Assembly: GCA_019802505.1 (NCBI GenBank)
Contig: JAFMOC010000059.1
Location: forward strand, 1,268,001-1,332,000
From: Corydoras sp. C115
Lineage: Eukaryota > Chordata > Actinopteri > Siluriformes > Callichthyidae
Reading direction: 5' to 3'
Length of the DNA: 64,000 nt
The translations under genes and the position numbers were made by a program. Positions 36,509 through 49,913 of this stretch are shown in pieces. The stretch's first letter is position 1; every line of letters begins with the position of its first letter. The notes beneath the pieces are model-generated. The model saw only the letters and a list, made by a program, of their open reading frames with translations. It was not told where the DNA came from and did not search any database.

Positions 36509-36780
36509 TAGAGAGAATGAGAGAGGTGAGGGAGTACTTATGTAATTTTACGAAAGATTAATGAAAGTGTCTATTGAATGTCAACCCGAATACATGAGCT
36601 CCAGGGCTTTTTTGGTCCGACAGACATCCATGTGCTTGAGACCTGGCAGTCGGTGCTTTTACTAAAATTATAGAAACATAAGAACTGCAGAAGAAGAATT
36701 CATAATTAAATAAAAAGCTAGTTCTGGATGAGATTTTTTTTTTTTTTTGCACACGTGGCTCAAAGCCACTAGGGGGCCAC
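35905..36780. other. Unassigned DNA with (GT)n
   Basis: (GT)n at 36460-36507. No gene seen. Confidence 0.4.
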
Positions 36781-36794
36781 CTGCTCTGTTACCT

Positions 36795-37137
36795 TTCATT
36801 TATTCATTCATTATCTCCCGCTTTATCCTCTATTAGGGTCGCGGTGGGCTTCCCCATGCCCATCCAGTGGAGAACGTCTCGGGCGCTGGGCAGATACACC
36901 CAGGACAGGGCGCCAATCCATCGCTGGGCACACACTCACTCACACAGACACACTCTGTATGGGGCAATTTGGAGAATTCAATTGACTTGATCCATGTTTT
37001 TGGACTGTGGGAGGAAACCGGAGAACCCGGAGGAAACCCACGCAGACTCGGGGAGAACATGGAAACTCCACCCAGATTGGGATTCGAACCGGGAATCCCT
37101 AGAGCTGAGAGGCGAACGTGCTAAACCACTAAGCCGC
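36795..37137 (-). mobile_element. SINE-A, near full length, with 14-bp duplication
   Basis: Tail of (cattcatt) type. Flanked by ctgctctgttacct (36781-36794) and ctgcactgttacct (37138-37151), with one mismatch. Confidence 0.93.
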
Positions 37138-37199
37138 CTGCACTGTTACCTATCTTCACTTAATGTCAACCATTTACATATTTTCTAAATATCTACCTA

Positions 37200-37490
37200 A
37201 TACAAACTTACTTAGTGTTTACTGCGTACTGTATGTTGCACTGCTACCTCCTCATTACTTGAATGTTTGTTGTACTGTGTATTGTCTTGTATTTATTGTG
37301 ATCCTTGTGTTTGCACACGTTCACTTTATGTTGGTTGTGTAGTAACATATGTGTGTTATATGTAGCCAACATATGTGTGTTATGTGTAGCATCTTGATCC
37401 TGGAGAACGCTGTCTCATTCCACATATACTGCACAGTACTTTATATTGTTGGCATGACAAATAAAACACTTGGATACTTGAATACATGAA
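37200..37490 (+). mobile_element. LINE 3' end-like repeat
   Basis: Atgttgcactgctacctcc, later cttgatcctggagaacgctg, and near the end ggcatgacaaataaaacact. This resembles 3' ends of fish LINEs as I recall them. An internal pair, aacatatgtgtgttat, occurs twice. Confidence 0.5.
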
Positions 37491-37690
37491 GATACGGTAG
37501 TGCTGGCCCACTGCCGAAGCCCTTATATGAAAACATTAATACGGCCCACATGTCCCAAAACACACATCTGGTCCGCATTTGTCACATACATGGTTCTACT
37601 AAATATATGTGCATATATATGGTACATGACCCCTACAAGCATATCATACTTTAGCTGGCATGCTACTCTTACTACCCTGCCAAACAACAT
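37490..37690 (-). repeat. Dispersed repeat related to 21930-22400
   Basis: Carries ggcccacatgtcccaaaaca in opposite orientation to a similar stretch there. Confidence 0.45.
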
Positions 37691-37699
37691 GCTTTAAAC

Positions 37700-38970
37700 C
37701 CTATAATATTTTTGACTGTGATTCAGCATTACAGTTTATTTTTTTTTTGTAGTTTGCGTAACTTTGCATAAGGACCTAATTGGAATTAGTATAGCATATT
37801 AATGACATTTATTTGTATTTTCTCTGGGTTTAGTGTTGCTGTTCAATAAGCTGACCTTATTAAATTGGTATGAGAAGTCATCTTTGACCTTCTGCTCTGC
37901 TTTTATTGTTATACATTTTTTCAGCTCGTAGATTGTTATGTCGAAGGGAAACACTCGCCATTTATCTCCAAGTCAATTCCACCGTTCAATCAATTCGCGT
38001 CAGTTATCGTCTAATTTAAACGTGTGTCATGTGGTTTCCCCAATGGCACCATGATTTTACCTTGTATATCTGCCAACATATTCAATATGCTGAGTGTGTC
38101 TGACTGTCAGGGGATCAACAAAAGTGTCTTTGTTGCATACAGAAACGTTGATACTCTTACCGATTGAGCCTTCTCAAAGCTCTTATCTACAGCGACGGAG
38201 TGATGTTGTCATCCTAAAACCATGTCTTTCTGTGAAGATAGGAAACAGAAACAGGTCGGACTAAACGATTCCTCAGACTTTTATCTAAATATGTAAGATC
38301 GGTTTTCATGCTATTTGATTAAAACCAATTTATGGTCTAATATCAAGTCACGAGGAACTCTAAAAAGGTTTATGATGAACAGAATGTAACCTGGTTTTCC
38401 ATTTGGCGGTTCTCTATCGGTGTGCTCACCTGAAATTTATAACAATGCTTTTGCATTGCCAAATTCAATATCTGATATATAATTGCACAAATGGAACTCA
38501 TTTATCTTACCGAGTTGGTGGAATGTGAGTCTCACCATAAATACCTGCAGTAAATGTCCGGCAGGATTGTATGGAATTTTCTTACTTTATCATCAGTCAT
38601 GAACCACGACTGCAGTCCAATTAACCAAATGGGTAAATGTAATGCTGTGATTGTCCTTTGTCATGGAAGGCAGCCAGATAAAACTTTTAAATATGAATAA
38701 ATTCTCTCTAGGTAGCTGGGTAGAAAAAACAAAGACTTTACCCGTGAACGGTTCAAAACAATTTCAAAGACCAAACAAAGATAAGCTTTTATTTTGAGCC
38801 TTGAGCGGAAAGTAAAAAGGAAAGAGTTTTAAACATTACCTGTCAGTGTCCTCACAGAAGATACCACTGGGTGCCATGCCAATGAGGATGAAATAAGTCC
38901 CAAATCTTAAAAAGAAAAGCTGACCATCATTCAACTACACCCACATTAAGTGGGTTGTACTGCAGGTGAG
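37700..38970. other. Repeat-free DNA, possible regulatory
   Basis: No repeat or gene recognised in about 1.2 kb. 37900-38840 looks unique. Confidence 0.3.
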
Positions 38971-38974
38971 GTTT

Positions 38975-39175
38975 ACGAATCAAAAGTTTGGACACACCTC
39001 CTTCTTGCGTTATTGTCTATTTTCTCCACTTACCATAAAAATGAACTTTATAGTTCTACATTTATGGACTGTGGTTCATTTGTTCTCTATTGGTCAGGAC
39101 CATCACAGAACAGGTATCATTTGTGGAGGGTGGTGGATTGTTTATTGTCAGTTCTGCAGTGACACTGATTTTATT
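38975..39175 (+). repeat. Foldback repeat (family P), left arm
   Basis: Aaaagtttggacacacctcc, then ggtcaggaccatcacagaac and tcagttctgcagtgacactg. Confidence 0.82.
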
Positions 39176-39179
39176 TTAT

Positions 39180-42110
39180 TTTATGTTTTTGTTCAACTGC
39201 TTGCTCACACCAGTCTGTGAATGCTAAAATCACAGTCACGCCGCTTCTTTCAGAGGAAGGTCAGCTAATAATGCGCAACTTCCAATAAATCTTTAGAATT
39301 ATTTTTTTTTCAATTATGTATTAATTCTTTGGCTGTACTTTCTTCATGAGATAACTTAATGAGATTACATGAGATAACTAAATATGAAGCAAATTTTACT
39401 TTCATTTTAAATCATATACTGTGGGTGTTTCTATTCATGCTGTCAATCCTTCAAATGAATGACCAGACTAATTACACTCATCTTTAAAAAGCCCAAAGCT
39501 TCTTATAATAGATTTTTACACATAAAATAACAGACTAAATGTAGAATCAATAAATATTAGTCAAGTGAAATGTTAATGTTTATCAGTATAATAAAGAGCA
39601 ACATGTTAACAGTGACATTCTCTTCTTTGGATAACAGATTGTATATAAATGAAATCAATGCCATTACATTTGACTCTCAGCTTCCACAATTAATAATACA
39701 ATGTAGAGTTATATATCAGGATTATTTACACATTACGCATCAGTACTTATGTTATGCATAAGCTCTAAAGTGTGTTTCATTTTATTATATAAAAGCCTCA
39801 GATTAAACCATAATACCCCGGATTTCACTGAGCTTCATATCACTGACATGCTGACCAGACAGCAATTACTTCTAAACTTATAATAAAAATTATTGCTAGA
39901 AGTCATTGCTAACAGTGAGTACTTAATGAGAATCATTTGAAATAGAAAACCAGGATATGAACATGGAATTAGATTAAATCATTTTAATTTGTACTTTGGT
40001 AAATACCAAGGGAGTCTGTCTTTTTACCCAGAGACGTCCAAATTAAAGCACGCACGTTATCTGTGGCAAATGTCTTTATTGTTGCCACTGACTCATAATT
40101 TTCTTTCGGAGGATTATATTGCTATTTTAGCAATAAAATAAAACACTCTCAGTCCTCAGATATATACTGTATGTATGTCCAGGGCTATATACAGTCCTGT
40201 TCTGTTCATAGATGGTCAGCGGGGTTAAGGTCAGAGCAGGTTCTGAGCAGATTCATGGAGTTGTTCCACAGCAAAATTATTAAATAGCTTGTCTTTAAAG
40301 TTATTGTGTACCCATGAGAACAGTCTGGTAATACAAAAAGTTTGCCACAACTACATTAATATCTTTTAAACAATGGCTGCCACAAGGACTATGATCCCTC
40401 ATTAACAATGGTTGCCAAAACTACTGTAATCCCTTATCAACAATGGTTGCCAAAACTACTATAATCCCTCAGCAATGGTTGCCAAAACAACTATAATTCC
40501 TCATCAATAATTGTTGACACAACAATTGGTCTTGTCATTATTTATTTATTTACTTGAAAGCACAAGTTGCTAGTTGAAATTTTATACGGTAAGAGAAAAG
40601 AAAATGTTTTTTTCTTTCTAATAAAATAATAGAAATGGGCTTGTTTTGTACCATCAGACCAGACCAATTGATTAACATATAAAAACACAAAATATGAATA
40701 AATTTATCAAGTAAACTGTATTTCACAACAGCTCCATCTTCATAATTATGATGTTATGAAATGAATGTTATTTTGGTAATTACTTACTTCAGAATGTTGA
40801 GGTTAAAATGCGGAGATAAAATAAATAAACAAACTTGTGGTTCATTTGGATAATTGGTCTGATGTAGTTTATAAGTGAAGATCTTTTATAGAAGGTAAAT
40901 CTAATAGAGGAAACGCTGTTTCTCTACTCAGCACCATTAAGGTGATGAGCATGATTATTTATTGAATGCAGTGCAAATAATGTAGTTGTTGTACACCTCG
41001 AAATAGGTGTGTGTTCTTTAGTTCTCTAAGTGAGAGTCCTAAATAATAAGTTGAGTATTAAGTTTATGACTTTTGTTTGAAAATAAATATGGGCAAAGAT
41101 ACTTGCAAAACACGAAGTTGTAATAAATCCCTTAACTACATATTTCAAAATCACTTTCATGTCGTTCTTAGAAATTCTTAATTCCTCATGATCCCTAAAT
41201 CAATTTATAAAAATTCTATTTATTCGAGAATTAGGACAGTTCACATAAAGCTCACCCAGACATCACAGTCAGAATTCTACTATTGATCTGAGATATGGCT
41301 TCTGTCATTCCACTCTTCCATCACAGCCATGTGTTATGATGATGGCAGACTCCCCAGAGATGTCTGTGTCACCTTGAGGTTGAACATTTTAATTATGCTG
41401 CAGTGATACTTCTTCTTTATTTTCATGTTCTATATAAAGCAAAGAATCCCAAGAACTTCTTTTAAAAGGAACTAACTCAACTGCAACGATGCCGAAAAGA
41501 TGTCAGAGATGACGTGTGGCTTTTTAACTTCATCTGAACGTCTGATGCTTTTTGATGAACCGCAGGGGGTCACACTGACTACTCCCCCTCTCACACTTTA
41601 CTTTAGAGGTTTCAAATTCATTAGTGATTTAACTCATGTGTAATATGGGATATGAATAAAGTAAATAATGTAGGGCGTATATATGTTTTTTTTACATTAT
41701 CTTCCTGACTGAACTTCAGTTCAACCAACTTATTGAACTCAAATACTGGTTTACTGTTGAATCTTGATGTCCTTAGAAATTACTTCACATGATTTTAAAA
41801 GAGGTGCTTATTAGAAGAATGAGATCTGAACATTGGTTTTGATGATGCAACTTTAAGACATGCCTCTCTTTGAAAAAAACACAAGTATTATTGTATAAAT
41901 TCTTCAGTTCAGACCTATTGTTCTGTCGCATGTTCCCTCTTAGTTAAAACTTCTTTGTTCACATCTGTTCTTTAGCCTCCATGGGAATAGTTTCTATACA
42001 AAGGCTTATCAAATTCATGTAAAGTCCAATTTTTTTTCTCATCCTTTAAAAATAAAAAGCAAAATTAACATTTAAAAAGATTAAAATCAGATTTTTTTTC
42101 ATGTGATTAT
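39180..42110. other. AT-rich DNA with one minisatellite
   Basis: About 2.9 kb without SINEs, the longest such gap. No gene is recognised. The only clear structure is the tandem array at 40338-40520. Confidence 0.4.
40338..40520. repeat. Minisatellite, 32-36 bp unit, about 5 copies
   Basis: Units begin caatggttgccaaaactact and end atccctcatcaa-like. The outer units are degenerate and the middle ones nearly identical. Confidence 0.9.
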
Positions 42111-42113
42111 TTA

Positions 42114-42398
42114 ATCCATCCATTATCTTTATGTAATCCTATACTAGGGTCAAGGTTCCCCTTGCCCATTCAGGAGAGAACGCACATACTCACTTCCTCA
42201 CACAGACACACACACACTATATAGGGGCAATTTAGAGCAGCCAATTAATCTTGAATCAATTTTTTTGGACTATGGGAGGAAACCATAAAACCTGGGGGGA
42301 AAAAACCATGCAGAACATGGAAACTACACCCAGATCTGGATTTGAACCTAGATTGCCAGCGCAGAGAGGCAAACATTCTAACCAGCATGCCACCCCTA
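42114..42398 (-). mobile_element. SINE-A, divergent copy
   Basis: Atccatccattatctttatg to accagcatgccaccc, with core losses. Confidence 0.88.
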
Positions 42399-42399
42399 T

Positions 42400-43255
42400 G
42401 TGGGTATTAAGTTCCAAATTGCTCTAATAGATAGCAGAGCTGCAGTGAAATGTCAAAATGGCTACGCCAAATTAGGTTAGACAGTGGTGCCTCATACACC
42501 ACATAGCACAGATCCGCCCCTTGGACTTTCATCTTTTTGGTCCTCTTGGGGAGCTTTTGCTTTGCATGATTGAGGTTCACAACAATCTGGAGGTTCCACC
42601 TTCCACCTGACAGTTCCTGGCTTTATGCTTAATGTGTTTATGTCAACAAGCCTAATCTGTCACTCAAAAAGCAGTTTATGAATGTTTGTCTTGACACAGT
42701 TAAATCACATTTTTTGTTTTTGTACTTCAGCACATTTGATCCGTATGATTAAAAATGACATTGATGATCCAGGATATAATTCGAAAGTATATTCTGTTCT
42801 TTAATGAGCCATAACCAGGGGACTTAAAGATTAAAATTGACATTTTATTGCCTAGTTGGTAATTAAAGACCTGTTTGAGGTTCTGTCATCTCTGTAGTTT
42901 AAACAGAAACATGACTTAGACCTTTTATTACAACTGTTCAGAGGTGGGCTAAATTTCCCAAAAGTATTGTAGTACAAAGATCATTGTTAAATGGTGGAAC
43001 ACGCCACGCATTAAAAAGTCCCTCCACAGAGTTAGACGGGCCTAAGTTTACAACGCCATTAAGACTCTGAGCACTGAAAAGTTCATGTGTTGGTACAGAC
43101 CAAGGAATTTAACGGCCGGAGGCATAAACACAACTCGGTAAATGACATAGGTTCACCCATACGTTTGAAATTCAGTGATTCAGCATCTTCATCACAGTTG
43201 TTTTGATTTTCTTAAACAGATGTGGACACTTTATGGATCCAGAACCTTATCCAGC
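42400..43255. other. Unassigned DNA
   Basis: No gene or repeat seen. Confidence 0.35.
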
Positions 43256-43256
43256 C

Positions 43257-43537
43257 TTGGGTTGTTATTGTTTTGCCATCAATGGGGTGAACGTTTCTGA
43301 CGCTGGGCAGATACCTTCAGGTAAGGGCTCCAATCCATCGCTGGACACACACTGACTCACTCACACAGACGAACACTCTATATAGGGGCAATTTAGAGCA
43401 ACCAACTCATCTTAGATCCATGTTTCTGGACTCTGGGAATAAACCGGAGATCCCGGAAAACACCAAGATTTGGTTTAAACCTGGATCCCCAGCGCTGAAA
43501 GGCGAATGTGCTAACCACCATGCCACCGTGCCACCCT
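43257..43537 (-). mobile_element. SINE-A, divergent copy
   Basis: Gaacgtttctgacgctgggc through to gccaccgtgccaccc. The tail end is degraded. Confidence 0.86.
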
Positions 43538-43607
43538 AATTAAAGTTGTTTACCTATAAACCTGTTATTTTGATGCAATGTCCACTCTTTGTCCATGTGT
43601 GTTTTCT

Positions 43608-43720
43608 CCACTCTGTCTTTGGTGTATCTGCCCAGTACCCAAAACTTTCACCCCTGGATGGGCATGGAGATCCCCCACCACCCCACTGTGACACCGTGAA
43701 GACAATGAGATGAGATGCCT
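43608..43720 (+). mobile_element. SINE-A tail-half fragment
   Basis: Gtctttggtgtatctgccca to gacaatgagatgagatg. Confidence 0.7.
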
Positions 43721-43724
43721 ATGG

Positions 43725-45320
43725 TTAACTGATGCACTGGTCTATGTCTGAAAAGATTCTTATCATGTCGACCGACACATAGATCATTATACTATCAATG
43801 TATGAAGGCAAGCTATAAACTCGGTTATGTCTAATTGCCCCATTACATTCCTTTGTCTGGCTGTTTTGCTCAATACTGAATAGATTCTATTTGTTTTTGT
43901 CCCAAGTACAAATCTGGATTCTCTGAAATGTATAAATAGTGCTCGTGTATAAAAAAAAGCCTTCCGTGCTACCAAGCAAGCTCCAAGAGGCAGTCAGTAC
44001 TGATGGAAGTTTAGTTGCAGCTGAATTGTGGGATGGTTCTTCAAGGCCATTTCAGTAGATTTATTGTGGCGCTTATTTGCGTGCCCTGCACGATGTTCTG
44101 CGAAACCTCAGAAGTAATTTTTCTGGAACTAATGAGCAGACAGAGAGGAGCAGCTCCTCAGCTAGTTAAAACAGCTTTGATGAACAACTGCTGTCCCATG
44201 GCTTGCCCTGTCATTAGCCTGACACTGGACTTGAATGAAATCTGAAGAAAATGAAAAATTGATTTACTTCAATTTTCCTTTGAAGCAAAATAGTGGCTTG
44301 TCAGTGTTGCCGACTTGCCGCACAGATCATGGATATTTTAACGATTGCTACACTGTAAAAAAAGTTTTATGCACTTCGGGTTCACAATCTGAAGTAGCGG
44401 GAGCGGTGGAGAACACTGCGTTTTTACCTCACAGCAAAAAGAGCCATGGTTTCAAGTTTCAAGGCCCAGCCATCTGACTTCTTGTATGTTTTTTGAGAGC
44501 TTCCTCAGGGCGCTCTGGTTGCCTTCCAAACTTCAAAGTCATGTCAGTCAGAAAAACTGAAGATACTAAATTATTTATAGCCGTGAATATGTTTGGCTGA
44601 GAATCTGCCCTGTGATGGACCAGTGACCTGTCCAGGAGCTTTGCCACTATGTGCAAGGATAGGCTTCAGTACTTCAATGACTCTTATTAGTAGAAGCGGC
44701 TTACAAAATGAGTATGAAGTTAATCTATTACATAATGACACATCTTTCCTGAGGTAAAAAAAAGAACAAAAAGTACTGTAACACTTGTATAGATGCCAGA
44801 GACTCTGAGTTCAGCATCACCGAGTTAGTCTGGGATTACATGACGAGACAGAAGCCTCCTTCACTCACTTCAAAGCAGTCCACACCACAAAAACAAAATT
44901 TCCCTCCCCCAAAAAAATAATATCCAGATTGTTTATTAAATCCTGCTACCTGCTTGAGAAAAGCTAAAGGGTTGTGGGTGGTAGGTTGCTGCCTCCTGAC
45001 TGGTGCTCCCATCTACTGAACCTATAATTATTGTGATTGTTGACCTCACTATTGATCCAGCACTGCTCACTGGGATACATCAACACTTTGATATTACTTT
45101 GATGCATTTTTCCATGTTTGTAACTTTAGAAGGTTTGGTCTGCATTTATATTCTGTAGGTTCAAGGTCTTATCTACGAGGATGATGGAACTTTTTAAAAA
45201 GTATTTAAGGTGAACCTTTGAATTATGATTTACTGCCGAGGCGATCTTTAAATCAGTTATGTTTTCCTTGAGACATTTTTAAAAATAAATATAAAATCTG
45301 AAGTTTTAATATAAAATATA
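43725..45320. other. Unassigned DNA, includes unique-looking 43980-44470
   Basis: Open frames of 76 and 80 codons at 44015-44245 and 44235-44477 abut on the + strand. Neither has a domain I can support; see the rejected list. Confidence 0.35.
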
Positions 45321-45326
45321 AAATCT

Positions 45327-45650
45327 GTACGTCCGCCTCTCAGAGCCGGTGATCCAGGTTCGAATACCAATCTGGTGGAGCATCCATGTTCTCCCCGTGA
45401 CCCTGTGGGTTTTCCACTAGTTTTTTTATTCCCTCCCACGGCCCAAAAACATGGATTCAAGGTCATTGGCTGCTCAAAATTGTCTCTACCTAAACTGCCC
45501 CTATAAACAAAATGAGTGTGTGCCCAGTGATGGATTGGCGTCCTGTCTTGGACGTTTCTGCTAAGCACTCAAAATGTTCTCCCCTGGATGGGCATGAAGA
45601 ATGCCCCCTCCAACCTACTAAAGGATTTAGAGGGAAATAAGAAGCTAAGA
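45327..45650 (+). mobile_element. SINE-A, head end lost
   Basis: Starts gtacgtccgcctctcagag, B box ggttcgaatacc, ends ggatttagagggaaataag. Confidence 0.86.
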
Positions 45651-45772
45651 GCTGGTTCTCTTTATTAACTTTTTAAATTCAAGTCCTGTCATCTTGTTGA
45701 AGTACCTCCGTCTACATAAATGGAACAATAGTGAGTGTCCATCATTGTCCTTGGTGTTGACATTTCCAACTT

Positions 45773-46121
45773 TCATTCATTCATCATTATCTCCCGCTTT
45801 ATCCTCTATTAGGGTCACGGTGGGCTTCCCCATGCCCATCCAGGGGAGAACGTCTCGGGCGCTGGGCAAATAGACCCAGGACAGGGTGCCAATCCATCGC
45901 TGGGCACACACTCACTCACACAGACACACTCTATATGGGGTAATTTGGAGAATTCAATTGACTTGATCCATGTTTTTGGACTGTGGGAGGAAACCGGAGA
46001 ACCCGGAGGAAACCCACGCAGACACGGGAAGAACATGGAAACTCCACCCAGATGGGGATTCGAACAGGGTATCCCTAGCGCTGAGAGGCGAACGTGCTAA
46101 CCACTAATCCACCGTGCCGCC
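45773..46121 (-). mobile_element. SINE-A, full length, with 12-bp duplication
   Basis: Tail of (cattcatt) type. The exact repeat catttccaactt lies at 45761-45772 and 46122-46133. Confidence 0.96.
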
Positions 46122-46244
46122 CATTTCCAACTTAATTTTATAATATAATATAACTTAGCATCTTTATTTTGTGCAGATCTTTTAAAAGGTTTGCCTGTGC
46201 CCCAGAATATTCGAAGACTTCTGCTGTCTTAGCATCAACTTACT

Positions 46245-46745
46245 AACTGCACTTCAGGGTGGTGTGGCAGTTACTCTGCATCAGACCGTAAAGCACTTTA
46301 GCAAGGGGTGAAACCTGCTAATGGATCGCCTGCAGCCAATCGCCCACCATTGAGAACATTTATCATGGGTGCTGCCTGGTCATGGTGAAACGCGTTATCG
46401 AGGTTGCACTCCACCTTAACCACGGCCTCTGCTTTTACACCAGCACGCTTGGCTGGTGAGCTCCACACCATGATGTTATACATTATTGCATTCATTACTG
46501 CACTGTCTCTGTGCTTTATTACATTTCCTTGCTCAGGCTTTACCTCCTGCCTTGCTTAGATTTCTTTTAATTATATTTGCACATACAGACAACTGTAGGC
46601 TGCATATTTTTTTGTATGGTACATGCAACTGTGTTAGAACTTTGGTTATTACGGGTTAATTTCAATTCCAATCATATGTTAGCTGAAGGTTTTTAACTTT
46701 GCCCCTAAAGGTTTTACAAAGACAATAAAGCTCAGTCTAATCTAC
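46245..46745 (+). mobile_element. LINE 3' end-like repeat, copy 1
   Basis: Aactgcacttcagggtggtg, then gcaaggggtgaaacctgc, ending gacaataaagctcagtctaa, a typical LINE end with a polyadenylation-like signal. A related copy lies in direct orientation at 47525. Confidence 0.6.
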
Positions 46746-46747
46746 AC

Positions 46748-46885
46748 TCCATCCAGCCCTTTTCTTCTGCATAATCCTATGTTAGGGTCATGGGGAGCAC
46801 CCATGCCCATCCAGAGGAGAACATTTTGGGTGCTGGGCAGATAAATACAGGACGGGGCACCAATCCATTTACGCACATATCAAGG
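46748..46885 (-). mobile_element. SINE-A fragment, tail half
   Basis: Catccagcccttttcttctg, then gaacattttgggtgctggg, to ggggcaccaatccat. Confidence 0.8.
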
Positions 46886-46948
46886 CAATTTGAATAGGGG
46901 CGATTAAAATATTCTGTTTCATCCTAACCTTCCTGATTGCTGGATCCA

Positions 46949-47252
46949 TCCATCCATCAATTATCTTCCGCTTTATCCTCTTTGGGGTCGTGGGGGGGGG
47001 GGGGTTCCCTATGCCCATCCAGGGGAGAACGTCTCGGGCGCTGGGCAGACACACCCAGGACAGGGCGCCAATCTATCGCTGGGCACACACTCACTCACAC
47101 AGACACACTCTATATGGGGCAATTTGGAGAACTCAATTGATATGATCCATGTATTTGGACTGTGGGAGGAAACCGGAGAACCCAGAGGAAACCCACGCGG
47201 ACACGGGGAGAACATGGGGCGAACATGCTAACCACTAAACCACCGTGCCGCC
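46949..47252 (-). mobile_element. SINE-A with 14-bp duplication
   Basis: The exact repeat gattgctggatcca lies at 46935-46948 and 47253-47266. A small deletion removes the B-box part near the head. Confidence 0.95.
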
Positions 47253-47301
47253 GATTGCTGGATCCAGTGTTGGTAATAAAGAGTCCGCCATTTCCACAAC
47301 T

Positions 47302-47425
47302 AACCTGCTCTGTGTTGTACTACAGTAAAGGGCACGTACACTGTCTGTAATTGTGGAACTTCAAAGTCCATCTTTACGGTAAGTGGAACTGAGAACATGG
47401 ACAATAAGTGGAGCAAAACAGTCCA
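47302..47425 (-). repeat. Foldback repeat (family P), right arm
   Basis: Ttgtggaacttcaaagtcca, then aagtggaactgagaacatgg. Confidence 0.78.
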
Positions 47426-47524
47426 TACTTTTAACTGGTTTGTTTTAAGCTTAAATTGTCTTTGGTGTGTGTATTTCCAACTCATCCAGCCAACTCATCC
47501 ACTGCGTAAGCATCAAGCACATAC

Positions 47525-47790
47525 AGTACTTACAACTGCATTTCAGTGTGGTGTGGGAGCTACTATGTATCAGACCATAAAGTAGTTCAGTGAGGGGTGA
47601 AACCTTCCCATAGGATCACCTGCAGCCAATTCCCCTTCACTGAGAACATTTATCATAAGCAATGCCTGAGTATGGTGAAAAGCCTTATCGTGGATGCATC
47701 TTCCGTGAACCATGGCCTCTGCTTCCACACCAGCTCGCTTAGCTGCTGAACTTCACACCATAATGTGTGTGCTTTACTAGATTTGCACTG
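47525..47790 (+). mobile_element. LINE 3' end-like repeat, copy 2
   Basis: Aactgcatttcagtgtggtg, then gtgaggggtgaaaccttccc and catggcctctgcttcc. It parallels 46250-46510 in order and orientation. Confidence 0.6.
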
Positions 47791-47794
47791 TGTT

Positions 47795-49895
47795 TTGAAC
47801 AGACTCAAGATCATGTTTACTTTCTTCTTCAATTCCTTGGCCTTTTCTGTAATCCAGTGTACACTTCTTAGGTACTGGGTGATTTTCTCCAAACATGTCA
47901 GCCACTGAGTGGTTTACGGAGCTTTAACAGCACTTTAAGAAAACTTTTTGAAAGAATTTTGGAATATTTCCATTTTGATGTTATTGATTTCAGTAGTCTT
48001 TTCTTTTGGCAGCAATTTCAAGGACTGTCTTACTTCATTTTCCAAAACAAGTTCTTCTGTTTATTTGAGGCCAACAAAAGTGTCTTGGTAACTAACACCT
48101 TGGTTGTAGATCTTTTGTAGATTTTTTTCCAATCAATTTTCGTTCAATTATGATCTGTTCATTGGCATCACAAACTAACTCGAGGTTGAAATGTAATGTT
48201 GATGTTGCAAATTTAATTCCTTTTACACTGCTAAGGGAATCATGTTATGGAACACAGGAATCCAACAAAGACTGAAGACTAATCAACTAAACAGGGTGAA
48301 ACAATGACTCCGACTCAAAGAGCATGCCCTGCACCCCCAACACAAGGTCTTACAAATGAACTTGAACATCAGGTCATTGCTTACAGCAGGTTCAGTGTTG
48401 CTATGACAACTAAAAGCCTAAAACTAATTCTATTCATCAAATAAAGTGGGACAAAATAAAATATACTAATATATTGAAAAATATATTTATTTGTTTATTT
48501 ATATATTTATTATATTTTTTACTACAAAACTTAAATAAGCTTTTCAAGGTTCTATGCCTAAATCCATAAAGAGGGGTCAACATATCTCATAATTGTTTGC
48601 TTATAGAGGAAGAATTATTGTGAGGATCAAGGCTCAGTGGAGGACTAATACTCATCATGGCAAGATAATATCTTTCATACCATCACAAACAACCTAAACT
48701 GTTGATACAAAGCCGAAGTGCCACGTGAATTGATACACTAAATATTACAGCGCAAAGTTGGTATGTCCTTTGCATGGGTTTCCCCCCACTACCTAAAAGC
48801 ATACCAGTGGGTGAAATAAGGATGCTTAATAACTTCATGATGTAAATGTGTGAAAGAACATGTATGTCTGTACATATGGCTGATTTATTGATTAATTGGT
48901 AATCTGTTCACCGTGTTACCCTGCCTTGTGTTCTAGAAGAACTGAAAGGCTTTAGCTACCCCTTACTAACCTAATCAGAATCAGCAGGTGATTGAAGTCG
49001 TCAAAATAAATCAATGAAAGTGAATGATGCATGATCGAGTTCAGTAAACAATGTATCGAAATCGGCAGCTTGAAGTATTATGAAGAAAATCAACCACACA
49101 GGAACACAAATCCTCCAACATGGTTTATACTGAGAATAAAATTCTATTGTGTTGTGTCTCTCCCAACCTCATGTCTGGTAACTGTTACCATAAAGCCCAG
49201 TCTCAGTTTGAAAATAAAAGATGACCGAGTAATAACAGGCTGGGATTGTGGACTCCTTAATGGAACAGGATTTCTTCTGGGATAGGAGCATCTGAGACAT
49301 TGTTAAAATCTCCTAAAGATGTTTGACTTCGTCAGTTTAGCTAGTTATTGTAGATAAGAGGGTACAATTGTTATTATGTAAAGTTAAAGTCACAGGATAC
49401 TTTGTAAATTAATTGTACAAATCCCGAAAATACAGTAACCTCTAGTGTCTGATTGGCTTCTAATGGCGAGAACAGCAAACATGTAAGAGCTCTGGTTGCC
49501 CTGCAGCGCCCCATGTGTTCCACTGGAAATGTTATGGTCAAACGTGGTACTGCAACCAAATAACTAAAGGAACGTTAATATTCTGGTGAAGCAATGAGTT
49601 TTATAAAAGTTTATACAAAAACATAATAATAATAATAATAATAATAATATAATAATAATAATAATAATAATAATACACACAACAAATACATGTTTTACAC
49701 AAAGGCAGTTTTAGCTGCAAGCTATTGATATATGGACTTGTGTGAACTTGAATTTCATTACAGAAAGACATTAGTGGCCTTATAAAAACAAAGTATGATA
49801 AAAACATATATTGTGATTGTAAAAAAAGGCAAATTAATGACCTTTTTTAATTAACAACTTAAAAATTGAAGTGTAAAATTTTCCTCAATTTTGAT
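47795..49895. other. Unassigned DNA with (TAA)n
   Basis: No gene seen. A trinucleotide run lies at 49623-49673, and a fragment like the 23669 element at about 48600-48665. Confidence 0.4.
49623..49673. repeat. (TAA)n microsatellite
   Basis: About 17 taa/aat units with one interruption. Confidence 0.95.
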
Positions 49896-49913
49896 AAAAT
49901 AATATACTACTAG

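Noticed and set aside
44015..44245. A 76-codon frame ending in NNCCPMACPVI after RQRG, reminiscent of an insulin/relaxin A chain
   Set aside because: The fourth cysteine required eight residues after the third is absent, no B chain or signal peptide is found in front, and there is no convincing splice context.
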